This document shows positions 1 through 11,700 of a stretch of DNA of 64,000 nt, one piece after another. The DNA is from Branchiostoma floridae (lineage: Eukaryota > Chordata > Leptocardii > Amphioxiformes > Branchiostomatidae). The stretch covers positions 16,184,971 through 16,248,970 of the forward strand of contig NC_049991.1 of NCBI RefSeq assembly GCF_000003815.2, given 5' to 3'. Each line of letters begins with the position of its first letter. Within the stretch, counting starts at the first letter, position 1. The notes below the pieces were generated by a model that was not told where the DNA came from, made no database searches, and worked only from the letters and a program-made list of their open reading frames with translations. The translations under genes and the position numbers were made by a program.

Positions 1-80
1 TCGGTGACACAGCAGTCGGATTCGAACCCGCCACCTCTCGGTCTCGAGCCGAATATGCTGCCACTGTGCCACGCGGCCCC
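1..80 (-). repeat. tRNA-like SINE head (not a functional tRNA)
   Basis: Read on the minus strand, this has a box-A-like stretch (GTGGCACAGTGGCAG), a plausible anticodon arm with loop CTCGAGA, and a perfect box B (GGTTCGAATCC, + strand 19-29). The acceptor stem does not close and the T stem has mismatches, so I call it the tRNA-derived head of a SINE rather than a gene. It lies in the intron upstream of the first visible LSM11 exon. Confidence 0.5.
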
Positions 81-147
81 ATGAGTGCTTTATATTGTGT
101 ACAGAAATAACATGTTAAACTTTTACCTTCTACAATCCTTTTTGCAG

Positions 148-1617
148 AAGCAAAGCAAGGCCCACTGGATGTTCTGCGCAGCTGTATCAGTGAGAAACGT
201 CGGGTCATTGTGACAACGAGAACATTTAAAGGCCTTCGTGGGATCTGCACTGGCTACCTGGTAGCCTTTGACAAGTTCTGGAACTTGGTAAGTAGTCAGT
301 AGACATACTCCTGTAGCTTAAAGTTTGATCACATGTGTTGTTGACACCTTGCATATTACTCAGTGACTTTGTGGTTAAGAGTAGGGTTTTTGAATCTTGA
401 AGTATTGAGTTCAAACCCCTGACAAGGCTAGATGTTTTGCCTTGGGGAAAGGCACTTTGCACCAGTTTCCTCATTTGACTCAGCCCTAAATGAGTACCTA
501 TAGCTTTAGTTAGTGCCGTCCGTAAGATAGATCATTAAATGGAGGTCAAGAGTGTGAAGAGATATGATGTATACATGCATGTTCATGTCTATCCTTTCAA
601 ATGTCTTCTTGTACTCTATTCTAGGCAATGGCAGATGTGGAAGAAGTATACCATAAGCCACCTCTGGGCAAGAAATTCTTCAATGAGGAAACACTGACTG
701 TCTCAAAGGTATTCTTAGAAAATGAATGTTAATAATGGTTCGTTGGGAAAACAGACTGCTTCAGTAACAAAATTTGCACAATTTCTTTTCTCAGCTTTTC
801 CGCTGGGTCAGCAGCTTTGATTTGCATGCCGTTATTGCCGATCCTGCGCTTGCTGTTATGCAACTCTCACACCTGTTAAATTTTCCCCAAAGAGTTCAAT
901 TTTATGAGAAAATAAGGAAATTCATTAAAGATATTTACTTACTTCATGTATTCTTTGCTATTGCAGCTTTTGCAGTCGGAGACGACATCACAGATTGTCT
1001 CCAAAAACGATTATTTAATGCAGTCTACAAGAATGAAGGAAGAAGAGCAAAAAAGCTCAGCAGCAGCGAGAACTGAGCAAGACACTAGACACTGCAGTAC
1101 TCAGTATAAGGGACAGGGGGCAGGTATGGACCTAAAGAGTAATGTCAAGAAAGAGCCAGGTGACCGTGGGAGTGGAAAAGCAAGGTCCTCTACTAGAACA
1201 GAGCTGCACCACAGAAGTGATTATAAGGAATCTAAAGAAAAGAGGCATACAGAGGAACAAAGGACAGACAGACGAACTAGTTCCAAAGATTCCAGTCTGA
1301 AAAAGCATGGAAGAGAAAGAGACAAAGGTTCGAAGGCGGGTCCTGAAAGTTTGTCCGCCTTGGAGAGCAAGCTAACAAATCTACAGAAGGAGTTAGCAGC
1401 ATTAGATGCAGAGGAAAGTGATGAGGAAGAAGACACAGTGCAGTCAACTACAGGTGATACAGAGACACAGGGGAGAACATCGGCAGGTGTGAAGGGAACA
1501 AAGGCAAAGACTAGGAGAAAGCCCAGGAAACAGGAGTGCCAATTCTTCAAGAGACATGTGAATCAGTTATTTGTGAGAGGAGAAAATGTTGTGATTGTGT
1601 CAATAAAAGATGCATGA
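148..1617 (+). CDS. LSM11: U7 snRNA-associated Sm-like protein LSm11, 3' part (3 exons)
   Basis: LSm11 replaces an SmD subunit in the U7 snRNP, which cleaves the 3' ends of replication-dependent histone pre-mRNAs in the nucleus. Exons are 148-287, 625-708 and 967-1617 (stop TGA), about 290 aa. Acceptors and donors are consensus and all junctions keep frame (148 starts with the last two bases of a codon; the others are phase 0). Exon 1 carries the Sm core, with [20 protein letters not shown] as the diagnostic stretch; exon 2 continues as [19 protein letters not shown]. Exon 3 is a Lys/Glu/Ser-rich linker ending in the conserved block [16 protein letters not shown], the second half of the split Sm domain that is peculiar to LSm11. 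The N-terminal part lies off the window. A 12-nt microexon at 795-806 (reads LFRW) could sit between exons 2 and 3, since vertebrate LSm11 has a similar LF motif there, but its donor GTCAGC is weak. Confidence 0.95.
360..545 (+). repeat. tRNA-derived SINE in LSM11 intron
   Basis: A degenerate tRNA head (GTGGTTAAGAGTAGGG as box A; GAGTTCAAACCCC as box B) is followed by a body with the motifs GGGAAAGGCACTTTGCACCA, TTTCCTCA, AAATGAGTACCT and ATGGAGGTC. I recognise this body from SINEs common in lancelets and other deuterostomes; the family name was not checked. It fills about half of the 337-bp intron between the first two visible LSM11 exons. Confidence 0.55.
1602..1607 (+). promoter_or_regulatory. 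AATAAA lying inside the LSM11 coding end
   Basis: The sequence CAATAAAAGATGCATGA places a canonical AATAAA 8 bases before the stop codon (TGA 1615-1617). If it is used, the 3' UTR would be only a few bases to about 20 bases long. I see no better AATAAA in the next few hundred bases. Confidence 0.35.
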
Positions 1618-2289
1618 CAGGCAACAAAGTGTTTTCGTTGTAATGGCTGTTGGTTGTGAGCTGACAAAGGACAGCCTAGATGACAAGGGACAATGTTGTG
1701 GGTCGAATTCTTACGGAAGGGAGACAATCAACTCAGCCTATGGTCAATCTGGTCCACTCAGCTGAACCCCCTGATGTCAGTGATGAAATGAACCCAACCA
1801 ACTATCCCTTACCCTGGCCGAGTTGACAGGTGTGTTGGGCTGAGTAGACCAGGGTGTTGGGCCGAGTTGACCAGACTTTAGCCAGTTAGGTTTTGACAAT
1901 ACAAGATACAATACAAAAAAGAAAGCCCGATAAAAACGACTAAAAAAAAACCAGCCGGAGCCTAACCTCTGCTTGGAGAGTAACTTAGGCCCACTGCCCA
2001 TACATGGACATAGGCCACCCGCGGACTAGATCCCTCCATCTGTTGGACCCAGGTGTGGCTACTTACCTTCACATCAGCCACTAGGTGCATCTCCAGTTGT
2101 TCTAAGGTTTCTGCCGCTTCCCTGGGGGGCTCCGTGTCAAGTGGTGTTCTATTGTATCATGTTGTTCAATTATCATACACCTTTCAAGTCCTTAATTACC
2201 CACATATACCCCATGGGTCCAATTTGCATCGTTTTGTGTTGGCTCCTGCCATTCCAAATGTGATAGTGTTTTATTACCTCCATATTCAG
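1618..2289. other. LSM11 downstream region, no gene seen
   Basis: There is no convincing coding signal. At 1796-1875 a short pair of direct repeats contains GGCCGAGTTGACCAG-like units. The rest is unique-looking sequence, probably 3' UTR and intergenic DNA. Confidence 0.4.
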
Positions 2290-2510
2290 TAGCGTTCATG
2301 TTTGTGCAGCCATGTGTCTGTGAACAAGATAACTATAATGGCTGAGTGGATTGGTTTCATACTTGGTATGTTGGTAGGGTGTGATGAAAACTGGAAATGG
2401 TACAGCAATGTAAATTCTGCTTTTTGTATCTTTTGTTCTGAACAAGCTATGATCACGATTTTGGGGTGTTAGCTCTTTTAGGTGTTAAATAGCTTTTGGC
2501 CCCATAGCGG
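2290..2510 (+). repeat. Dispersed repeat, copy A (shared with about 21.6 and 31.8 kb)
   Basis: The segment contains AACAAGATAACTATAATGGC, GGATTGGTTTCATACTTGG and TGTTGGTAGGGTGTGATGAA. The same ordered motifs recur at 21610-21690, and the TTCTGAACAAG end recurs at 31858-31868. The other copies also carry GGCCCCCTAGCGGCTTCCCT. It is an old interspersed repeat. Confidence 0.5.
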
Positions 2511-2514
2511 CAAA

Positions 2515-2624
2515 GGACATCGCTGGCATAGCGTAGCTTTATTTGAAAATGAAAATTACACAATCAAAATTGTCAGCTAATGAGATTCATTTTCAAATAA
2601 AGCTATGTTATGCCAGCGCTGTCC
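2515..2624. repeat. Hairpin (inverted repeat) with 38-bp arms
   Basis: The left arm (2515-2552) and right arm (2587-2624) are reverse complements with three mismatches over 38 bases, separated by 34 bases. The arm core is GCTTTATTTGAAAATGA. It looks like a small foldback element; the family is unknown. Confidence 0.7.
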
Positions 2625-3044
2625 TGGAAGGACAGGCGCCGTCAGTTGGCATCCAAGCAACAGCGGTAGCACAAAGATGGTTGTCCCGATTCTGCCAAGT
2701 ACAATACATGTAAATCATTAGTAGTCTAATTCATCACGATAACATGCACTGGACACAACTAATGGCCACGTTATGGATGGTGACGCGAAGCCGGCATCCC
2801 CGTCAAATAACCGCACGTTTCAACCCAACCAACTCCAATCAGATCCTAAAGTAGCATAAGATAGTATCAAAAGCAGCAGGCAGAGGAGTGAAGCCGGGGA
2901 GCGTGTATGCAATTGACCATTCAGTACATTTGTCAGGGAATAATTTTCTTCATGAATGGCAATTCAGATAGCAGTTTCAGCTTCCCAGCACAGCCATCTG
3001 GAGAGTGTATGGGCCTCACAGTGTAGAGCATTGAGTCTGCAAAT

Positions 3045-3150
3045 ACACACACGCATGCACGCACGCACGCGCGAGCGCGCACGCACACACGCTCACGCAC
3101 GCACGCACACACACACACGCGCACACACACACACAGACAGACACACCCAT
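3045..3150. repeat. CA/CG-rich microsatellite
   Basis: A low-complexity run of CACACG, GCACGC and ACACAC units. It produces long but meaningless open frames on both strands, Thr/His-rich on + and Cys/Val-rich on -. Confidence 0.9.
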
Positions 3151-3588
3151 ACACAAAGACATTGTTCACCAACGTTCATAAAACACCCGTCAGATACCGT
3201 GATAAATCCGTCTTATCTACAGCAGCTCTGGACATTCCATGACAACACACTGCAACTCAGATGCCGTGCTGATCAAAAGTTCCAGAAAAGGTGTCTAATT
3301 TTTGAGCATTGATCGATAAAAACAATAGATCAGCCAGGCATCTCGCATTACGCTCTCGGCATGCCCTTGAACTTCCTAGTGACAAAAATCATCTCAACTT
3401 ATTTCCTCTGCATGAGAAGTTGTCCCCTCCGCCACTTGTGCCCCTTCGAACATCAATCTGACTGGAACGCCACGATGAGAACGGTACACAATCTTACACT
3501 TGGCGCCAAACAATGTTACATGTTAGTCTGCGGAGATTGCACCTCAATACAATGACGTTACGAGGTCTTGTAGGCCGATTTGTATATC

Positions 3589-3611
3589 TATCTATCTATC
3601 TATCTATCTAT
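3589..3611. repeat. (TATC)n microsatellite
   Basis: About six uninterrupted TATC units, flanked by unique sequence. Confidence 0.9.
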
Positions 3612-3890
3612 GAATAGATTTATATACGAATCGACATACAATGTCTACGTATGTATTGTGTCATGTAACAGGAGTCATATCAGAAGTGCATTCTACTAGT
3701 CTAAGAGGTATTCTGTTGCCTAAATGTTCAAAATTGCTCACATTTTTTAAATTTTTTTTAATGAATTCAAAGTAATGCATTTAATGCGAGCATTATTTGT
3801 ATGTACGTATTGTATATTGTTGCTCATAGCTCTTATTTTCTCAGAAATGTTGCAGGTATATAACGGGGAATTGACAGTGGCAAAGAATGA

Positions 3891-4065
3891 TAGCCTCTAC
3901 CAGGCTCCGCGGTTCTCTAGGCAAATTTTACAAATTGGACAATCAGAGTAAATAGTACGCAAGGGGAGTCTGCCGGCTGTCTATAGGAGTCAGTATGCGA
4001 CCCACGGACTGTATTTGTCTAATTTCCACTATTTGACCAGCAATCCGCGGAGCCTGGTAGAGGCT
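3891..4065. mobile_element. 175-bp hairpin transposon with 9-bp target duplication (MULE-like MITE)
   Basis: The ends are inverted: TAGCCTCTACCAGGCTCCGC at the left and GCGGAGCCTGGTAGAGGCT at the right. The element is flanked by a perfect 9-bp direct repeat AAAGAATGA (3882-3890 and 4066-4074), the duplication length typical of Mutator-like elements. A related element of almost the same length lies at 32929-33104. There is no coding capacity, so it is non-autonomous. Confidence 0.8.
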
Positions 4066-4189
4066 AAAGAATGAAACGAGTTGGTTCGATGGTTTCGTTG
4101 GGCTATCCATTTTGTCGACACCTTGACAAAATAGCCAGTTCAGTAGATTAAAAAGACTGAAAGAATAGCATGTTAGCTTATATAACATA

Positions 4190-7140
4190 TACGAAAATCT
4201 GCCTCCGGCCCAATCATGGCCAGTCTTCGCGAAACAGCTTCAAAAGAAGCCGTAATTATATATATATAAAATGTTTATCTGCATGATCTTTATACATTAA
4301 ACTAACATAACTACTTTACGTTTGGGACGTCACCAAGACGTCACCTAAAAGCTGCCTAAGGCCCAATCATGGCAACCTACATACCATACTTGGAACAACT
4401 TTAAGCTTCAGAGGTCGCTGACATTCGTACTGCTATATTTGCTATATGATTTTTTTATATATCGCGGATCGCTGGTCAAATATTATAATTTGGATAAATA
4501 CAATCAATAGTACGCAAGGAGAGTCGACCGGCCATAGGAGTCAGTATTAGCCTGGAGTCCAGCCTTGTTCGCTTTGGCTCGCGAACAAGGCTGGAGTCCA
4601 GGTTAAGTCACGTCAGCATGTGACCCACGCAGTATTTGTCCAATTTCTACTATTTGACCAGCGGTCAGTGGAGCCTGGTAGACGGGCTAAAGAATGACAC
4701 AAGTAGGCGTTTTCGTTGGGTTATCCAGTTCAGTAGATTAACTTAAGAACAGCATGTTAGCTTATATGACATGTACGGAAGGCTGCCTGCGGCCCAATCA
4801 TGGCCAGTCTTCGCGAAACAGCTTCAAAAGAGACCGCACATGTTTATTTGACCATCTATATATGAGGGTCTGCATGCCTTTTTCCGTTAAGCGTTACGAG
4901 CCATTTTAATTCACCGTTAATCGTTACCGACCCGCTCTAATTCAACGTTAATCGTTATTTGTTATCCCGAATTCACCGTTAACCGTTACCAAGAAATTCT
5001 TCGTAACCCGTTACACTATACAAAGGAAGTCAAATGCCAGATAGAACTCCTGAAAATGCAGGAAATGGCGTTTCAAAGGGTCCATATTTCAAAATTTCTC
5101 CGAGCCTCCCGGCCTTCGGCTCTGAACATGGTAAAATATGTTGCAGAAGCGTCGCCCTCAAAACTTTATCACTCATACAGATTTCAGTGTCAAACATAGC
5201 TAAGTTTCGGGCAAAAGGTTCTCCTAGAATGCAGAAAATGAGGTTTCTCCGGGCCTCCATTGAAACGGCTTGCGCCTTTGGCACTCACGACGACATGGCG
5301 AAAATATGTTACGGGCGTGGGTTTTCGCACAAAAACAACCTTTCTCTCTAATAAAATGTCATTTAATTTAGCTTCGTCTTACGTATACGGCAAAATCTGT
5401 CCTTCAAAATGCAGTAAATGGCGTTTCAGACGGTCCAGATTTTAAAATTTTCCCGGACTTATATTGCAACGCCTCGTGCCTTCCGAGTTCGAATTGGTAA
5501 AAATATGTTGGGGCTCTGGGGGTGGAGGCCAAAGCTACGAGTATAATCATGTGTGATTTGATGAAAATGTTAAAATCAACCTAGCTTAGTCTGTCGGCAA
5601 AATTTGCCGAAAATGCAGAAAATAGCATTTAAGAGGGTCTTGATTCTAAAAAAATTTCCGGAGGAACATCCTCCGGACCACCCTTGAATGCGTCGCGCCT
5701 TCGGCGCTGAAACAATAGTTCAATCCACCTCCCCCCCTTAAGAACTTGGCTGCCGCCGTCTCTGTGGCGGGCCGGGAACTCTGCCTCCGTCAATTTACAG
5801 ATGTCATGGACATTGTCCCTGTCATTCCTCCGGGTTCTGGGCACCTTTTGCTTCTCACAATGTATTTTCATCCATTTATATAACTACTCTAGCGTTGTAT
5901 GAATAGGAATGTACGTCAATGTTAATGTTATTCTTTGTACCTCATTCTGAATTTACCGTTAAGCGTTACCGGGCCTCCTGAATTTACCGTTAAGCGTTAC
6001 CGGGCCTCCTGAATTCCCCGTTAAGCGTTACCAAGACCCCCCATGCAGACCCTCATATATACATAAAACTACCATAACTACTTTAAGTCCGAGACGTCAC
6101 CAAGAATCTAAAAGCTGCCTTCGGCCCAATCATGGCCAATCTTCGCGAAACATCTTCAAAAGTAGCCGTAAATGTTTATTTGACCATCTATATATACATA
6201 AAACTACCATAATTACTTTAAGTTTGAGACGTCACCAAGAATCTAAAAGCTGCCTTCGGCCCAATCATGGCCAATCTTCACTAAGCAGCTTCAAAAGTAG
6301 CCGTACATGTTTATTTGTACGGTCTATATATACATAAAACTAACATAACTGCTCGACGTTTGGGACGTCACCTAGACGTCACCTAAAAGCTGCCTAAGGC
6401 CCAATCATGGCAACCTACATACCATATATACTTAACGCTTCAGAGGTCGCTGACTTTCGTACTGCTATATTTGCTATATAATTTTTTTATATATCGCGGA
6501 TCGCTGGTCAGATATTAGAATTTGGACAAATGGAGTCAATAGTACGCAAGGAGAGTCGGCCGGCCATAGGAGTCAGTATTAGCCTGGAGTTCAGCCTTGT
6601 TCCCTTTGGCTCGCGAGCAAAGCTGGAGTCCAGGTTAAGTCTATATGCGACCCACGGACTGTATTTAAATTTCTACTATTTGACCAGCGATACGTGGAGC
6701 CTGGTAGAGGCTAAAGAATGACATGAGTAGGTATTTTTGTTGGGTTATCCATTTTGTAGACACCTGGACGAAATAGCCAGTTCAGTAACTTATGGAGACT
6801 TAAAGAGGAGCATATTAGTTTATATTACTTTTACAAAAAGGTGCCTCCGGCAAATCATGGCCAGTCTTTGCAAAACAGATACATGAAACTACCATTATAT
6901 GATATTAAACTACTTTACTTGAGACGTCACAAATAATAAAAAGCTGCCTATGGCCCAATCATGGCCAGTCTTCGTAAAACAGCTTCAAAAGAAGCCGTAC
7001 ATGTTGATTTGACCATCTATATATACATAAAACTACCATAACTACTTTAAGTTTGAGACGTCACCAAGAATCTAAAAGCTGCCTTCGGCCCAATCATGGC
7101 CAATCTTCACTAAACAGTTTCAAAAGTAGCCGTACGAGAG
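4190..7140. repeat. Composite duplicated repeat block
   Basis: A unit containing GCCCAATCATGGCCAGTCTT, AACAGCTTCAAAAG, GTTTATTTGACCATCTATAT and GAGACGTCACCAAGA recurs near 4199, 4345, 4780, 6065, 6235, 6385, 6950 and 7080. Diverged copies of the 3891-4065 hairpin sit inside it (about 4478-4693 and 6495-6712) and share the AAAGAATGA flank, so whole units were duplicated after the transposon inserted. The two inner copies also carry a small palindrome (AGCCTGGAGTCCAGCCTTGT) at 4554 and 6580. A diverged unit lies at about 10985-11060. Confidence 0.7.
4859..6060. mobile_element. 1.2-kb element with inverted ends and internal tandem units
   Basis: The ends are TATGAGGGTCTGCATG and, inverted, CATGCAGACCCTCATA. 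The uninterrupted target GACCATCTATATATACATAA is seen at about 6182, and comparison shows a TA duplication on insertion. Both ends carry several CCGTTAAGCGTTAC units, at 4888-5013 and 5950-6030. The interior has four diverged tandem units starting with TGCAGxAAATGG-like sequence near 5058, 5231, 5411 and 5614, each with CTCC(C)GG and GCGCCTTCGGC-like motifs. I see no transposase frame, so it is probably non-autonomous. Confidence 0.6.
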
Positions 7141-8147
7141 GTCGGTGCAGTGGAAAGAGAGTACGGACTTGAAAGCTTGTTCGGTATAAACGGCCATGCA
7201 GTTCACTAGGCTAGGCTACGGTGTCTTCCATGCAGGAATTAAGACAGTTAGGTCTATACGAATTTGCAAGAAAGTTAGACACTACACTACAGCATAAAAC
7301 CGTACGCGTCCCACATATTTCAGGTCGCTGTCTCCTTTGGTCAGACATCATTTCTAAAATTGAATCATACAGCGAACCCGTGGCACCGTGGAATCCAGCA
7401 GTCCTAAATCTCGTTTTATCTCACAGCCGTCATTGGTACTCAGAGAAATTATTTCCAAATCTTCTGATTTCTACTGTGCTCGGCGAGGCGTAATTGAGAC
7501 TCAGGTACAGATTCAAGTAATGCTACTGTGATATCATTTCAGCCAGAACCAAATCATCAGCGAGGGCACGGTGCCATTCGCAGTGTGATCGGTTTACGGT
7601 GGCAAATTGAGAGCGTTTCTTGGACAGACGCTGGACAGCTGTGAATCTGTATTATGGCGGAACATGTTATTCAAGTTCCTTTTTATTTATATATTTTGCT
7701 GATAATCCAAATACAACAAAGACCGAACGCCAACAGTGAATGTGGGCCAAGTGCAAGTTTATGACACCAAAATGCAACATTTTCAAATTAACTTTGTTGG
7801 TGAGTTCTCGCAGCGATGAATGACAGACTGTACTGGAAGTCAAACTTAAATCGCTGTACCTGAGAGGATGACTGATGATGATGATGATGATTGTTGGTAA
7901 GAGCATAGTTCGATGAACCACATTTGCGCGACATATACACTCTTATGATGTAATTTAACAACGAAACATCCAAGATCATACTTCCAGCTCTTGATTCCTG
8001 CCACCATGTAATTGCGTTAAACATCGCTTATCAATTCGAGTCACATTGAGTACGGTAGCTGGTTCATAACCGGACATCGCCCTTTCTAAAAAGAACAAGT
8101 CCTACTAAGAAGCAGACTAATTCATCACGATAACATGCACATCAAGA
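7141..8147. other. No recognisable gene
   Basis: An open frame of 90 codons at 7221-7493 (+) has no recognisable motif, no clear splice context and no partner exon. A short GAT microsatellite sits at 7871-7891. I see nothing else. Confidence 0.4.
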
Positions 8148-8356
8148 TACTGTAAATGCAGAAATGTTCGCGGTGGATTTATGTTCGCGGTTTTCGTGGT
8201 GACCACTTCACTGCGAACTCAAAACCACCGCGAACATTTTTCTAATGGTATTAGACTGCAGTCTATGGTGTTACCGCGAACTTAAATCCACCGCGAAAAG
8301 TCCCCTTTCCCGCTACCGCGAAATTAAATCCCCGCGACTTAAATGCATTTACAGTA
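8148..8356. mobile_element. TA-flanked hairpin MITE (TACTGTAAATGCA family), copy 1
   Basis: The ends are inverted: TACTGTAAATGCAGAAATGT at the left, TTAAATGCATTTACAGTA at the right. The interior carries repeated CGCGGT and ACCGCGAA motifs in both orientations, so the element folds on itself. TA at both edges suits a Tc1/mariner-type insertion. Related copies lie at 13369-13555 and 53618-53823. Confidence 0.75.
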
Positions 8357-8564
8357 CTACAATATTTGCTTTGTTCGCTTTCCAAATAGGCATCTGTGGT
8401 TAATGTCAAGTCAATGAAGTAATGATCACCATTTTAGTGATATACCAACGGGAAGTATGATCTTTGGGTGTTTGATGCCATGGTCAACAACATTAAAAAG
8501 ATTTATTCTAATGCAAATGTATATCAATAATTCTATCCAATTAACCGAACAGGTGCGGGTCTAG

Positions 8565-8664
8565 NNNNNNNNNNNNNNNNNNNNNNNNNNNNNNNNNNNN
8601 NNNNNNNNNNNNNNNNNNNNNNNNNNNNNNNNNNNNNNNNNNNNNNNNNNNNNNNNNNNNNNNN
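8565..8664. other. Assembly gap (100 N)
   Basis: Exactly 100 N, probably a placeholder of unknown real length. It lies 129 bp upstream of the protease start codon, so the promoter and 5' UTR of that gene are partly missing. Confidence 0.99.
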
Positions 8665-8793
8665 CAACACCTTGAGAGGAGATGACTGCGCCGTCCTAGA
8701 AAAAAAATCTTCAGCGGTAAAGAAGCCATTGCCTCTGTATCTGCAGCCGAGAGTCCACGTTAACGTTAGCGGAAATATTGGTATGGTCGTGCG

Positions 8794-11700
8794 ATGTCGT
8801 CTACATTTGCCTTGCCATTGTTGTGTTCTATCGCCGTGCACGTGGCTGTTCTTCATACTGTAGACGCCGGGTCAGAAGGTGAGATTTGCATTGTTTAAGG
8901 CATGATAAAATCTTGGCCGGGCCGTGTTCCTTTTACCATCTTAGACTTTTAACACTTTGTGTGATGTGTGACCGGTCCGATAGTATACTATTGAACCGCT
9001 CAAACCCCTTAAACTAAATTCGATTTGATATGGAAGGACCTCTGGGCCATATGCATGGTAGAATAAGTACACCGGGGCTCCTCTTCTGCCACTTGGAGCC
9101 CCGGAAAATTATGAGTACATTTCTATGGATGTGTGTAAGGTCACTGGGATTGCCACTGGGCCTAGAATCCATAGGACCAATCTGCTTTAACCAAGCTGAA
9201 TTTAAAAAAAAAACTGTGTCACACTGATGATTCCATACAGTAACAATGAAAGCAATGTGTTTTTGGTGACATTTTGTGTTTCTGGGTATATGAATGACGG
9301 ATGTATGAGATGTTTCAACTCTTAACTAGTAATAAGCAAGTCCATGGTTCCAAATACGCATGGACAGCGACAGAAATCATGTGTAATGCCAAAAAGCCCC
9401 TAACTGGTAAGCAGTTCTGTCTCCATTGTATCGATTTGCATAATAATGTCCAAACGTGATTTGAAGGTGCCCTCACCTTTGACCTATCACCCATATTTCC
9501 TGTCCCTCCACATGCGACTCGAAACGGTGAACGTACCTATAATATATTCTGTACCGTATGCAAATTTATCCACTTAATATTTATATGTTAGAATTTAGTT
9601 TATCTACATGTATTTAAGCCACATTCATTCATTTCATGTATCTAGTCTTTCGTCACTTGCAGTTAGCTCCATGGGCATGAATTTGCCATAAAACATTTCT
9701 ATAATCTATCTTTGAAATGAACATTGCAGGACGACGATTCAGATGTGGTGTTCCTGGAGTCGCACGAGAGGCCGGTCGCATTGTGGGTGGAAGTAACGCA
9801 AACCACGGGGCGTGGCCATGGCAGGTAAGATACGTCACTTTCTTGCTGTAACGTTAACAATATGCCTACTCACATTAGTTACCACGCATGCGCGGGTGAA
9901 AGGAACTCTGGGTAATATGTCAAAGTTGAAGGCCCACAGAACATCAACATTCCGCCATTTTGCAGGCGCTATCACGTTCCGGGCATTGGTACACAAATCG
10001 TAACATTGACATATTACCCAGAGTCCCTTTCACCCGCGCATGCGTGATAACTAGTGTGATAAGGTTAATGTCCGGATGTGATTTGCTTGTTTCAGGGGCC
10101 ATCGCCTTGAACATGTCACCCATAATTCCTATCGCTGCACATGCACACACGGAACTATGAACGTGCTTATTGTTCATATCTCAGTTTTTCACCATAATGC
10201 ATCATGCCGCGCATGCGCAACCCAAGCCGTCAACCATCTTATTACCTTGTAGCTTTCGTTATCGATTGCAGTAAAAGTTGTTGAGAGGTTGGGAGATGGT
10301 TAAGACATCTGCAATCACAGTTGCTCATAGCTCATAACTTTTGCACACATATGTATAAGAAACATCGTATTCCTAATATACTGTAGCAAAGAATAACATT
10401 CTCGTTGTCATGACGTCACGTGCAGACAACTTTAGATATCTCAACTACATTGATAGATTCTTGAACTAGTTAAACTGTAATATCCAACACAATAATTGGA
10501 CTTACCCAATATTTTTGACTGAACAGCGGCAGTCTTTGTCAAGGAAATTTTTGTGTTGGATATTCTGTTTAACTAGTTTAAGAATGACTTCTCCCAACAC
10601 AGATGAATTTTCAAGTTACATGGATAGATTTCGCAACACGTCATACTGATTGAAGCAGATACTGGAGTAACTACTCTCGAAGAGACCGAAGTCGCTTTTT
10701 GTATATCTTTGTTAGCTTGGTCATTTTGCTTCTGTACTCTAGGTATCCCTTCGCTGGGCCCCTTCGGGTATTGGGCACTTCTGCGGCGGTGCTCTTCTCA
10801 ACAAGCGGTGGGTGCTGACGGCCGCACACTGCGTGGATGAGTGAGTAATGCTTGATGAACTCTCCCTACATTCTTGTCTATCTTGAATCGTCTAGCTGCA
10901 ACTTTTATGAGCAATCAGGAGATTAAGGAGGGCCGCTCAAGCACGACGAAGAGTATCATGTTAACTGATGTTATTGCACAAAGGGGGGCCTACGGCCCCA
11001 ATCACTACCAATCTTCACGGAACCCGAAACAGCTTCAAAAGAGGCCGTAAATATATGTTCGTGCGACCTACTTATCTATGTACCTATACATGTTGAGATA
11101 AGACTGTCCATTTTCGTTAATTCTCAAGTCTTACGACGTTCAATTTCTAAGCAGTAGATTGATTGGGAAATGATAGAGATTCGAGGACTGACACCGAAAA
11201 CATGTGTACAGAACTGGCGAACTGATGGCAATATCAGTATCCCGTTTGTAGTAGCGTCGCTGTACTTGAGATATTGTCATTGGCCTGAGGTACATTTCAT
11301 TCGGAACGGCTAACTGCGTAGGTGTGGCAATCAAAAGTACGTATAACCGGGCTTACATAATTATTTGAATTTGGCAACTTATAAGCTGCATTGATAAGTG
11401 CTAAAATAAGGACGATGTAGGTCTACATGGTCAAAACAGTGCCGTTGATGTAGCAAAAGAAATTGTAAAAAGAACGCTTTTCCGAGGTAGTATACCGAAA
11501 AGTTGCTAGCATGTTTGTGCCAAAAGCAGATGTATATCTATATATAAGGCAAATTTTGCCTCGATGTTTCTGCATGCTCAAAGCAAATACAATCATACAT
11601 TGTATATGTTTGCATGTACGTAAGAAGTCGCTTCCACGCAGAAACGGGCAGGCACGTTCTTAGGTTAAATCAAGTTAAAATTTTTCGATGTTCCGAATGC

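Noticed and set aside
1-80. A functional tRNA-Ser(CGA) on the minus strand
   Set aside because: No closing acceptor stem, mismatched T stem and no long variable arm as tRNA-Ser needs.
774-1076. A separate 100-codon gene between LSM11 exons
   Set aside because: It reads through intron into exon 3 in the wrong frame; at most its first 12 nt could be a microexon.
2933-3312. Open frames rich in Cys/Val or Thr/His
   Set aside because: They translate a CA/CG microsatellite.
7221-7493. A 90-codon frame as a possible small gene
   Set aside because: No recognisable domain, neighbouring exon or regulatory context; listed only as unexplained sequence.
9812-10177. Two overlapping frames in protease intron 2
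   Set aside because: They lie on a hairpin transposon and run through a splice donor.
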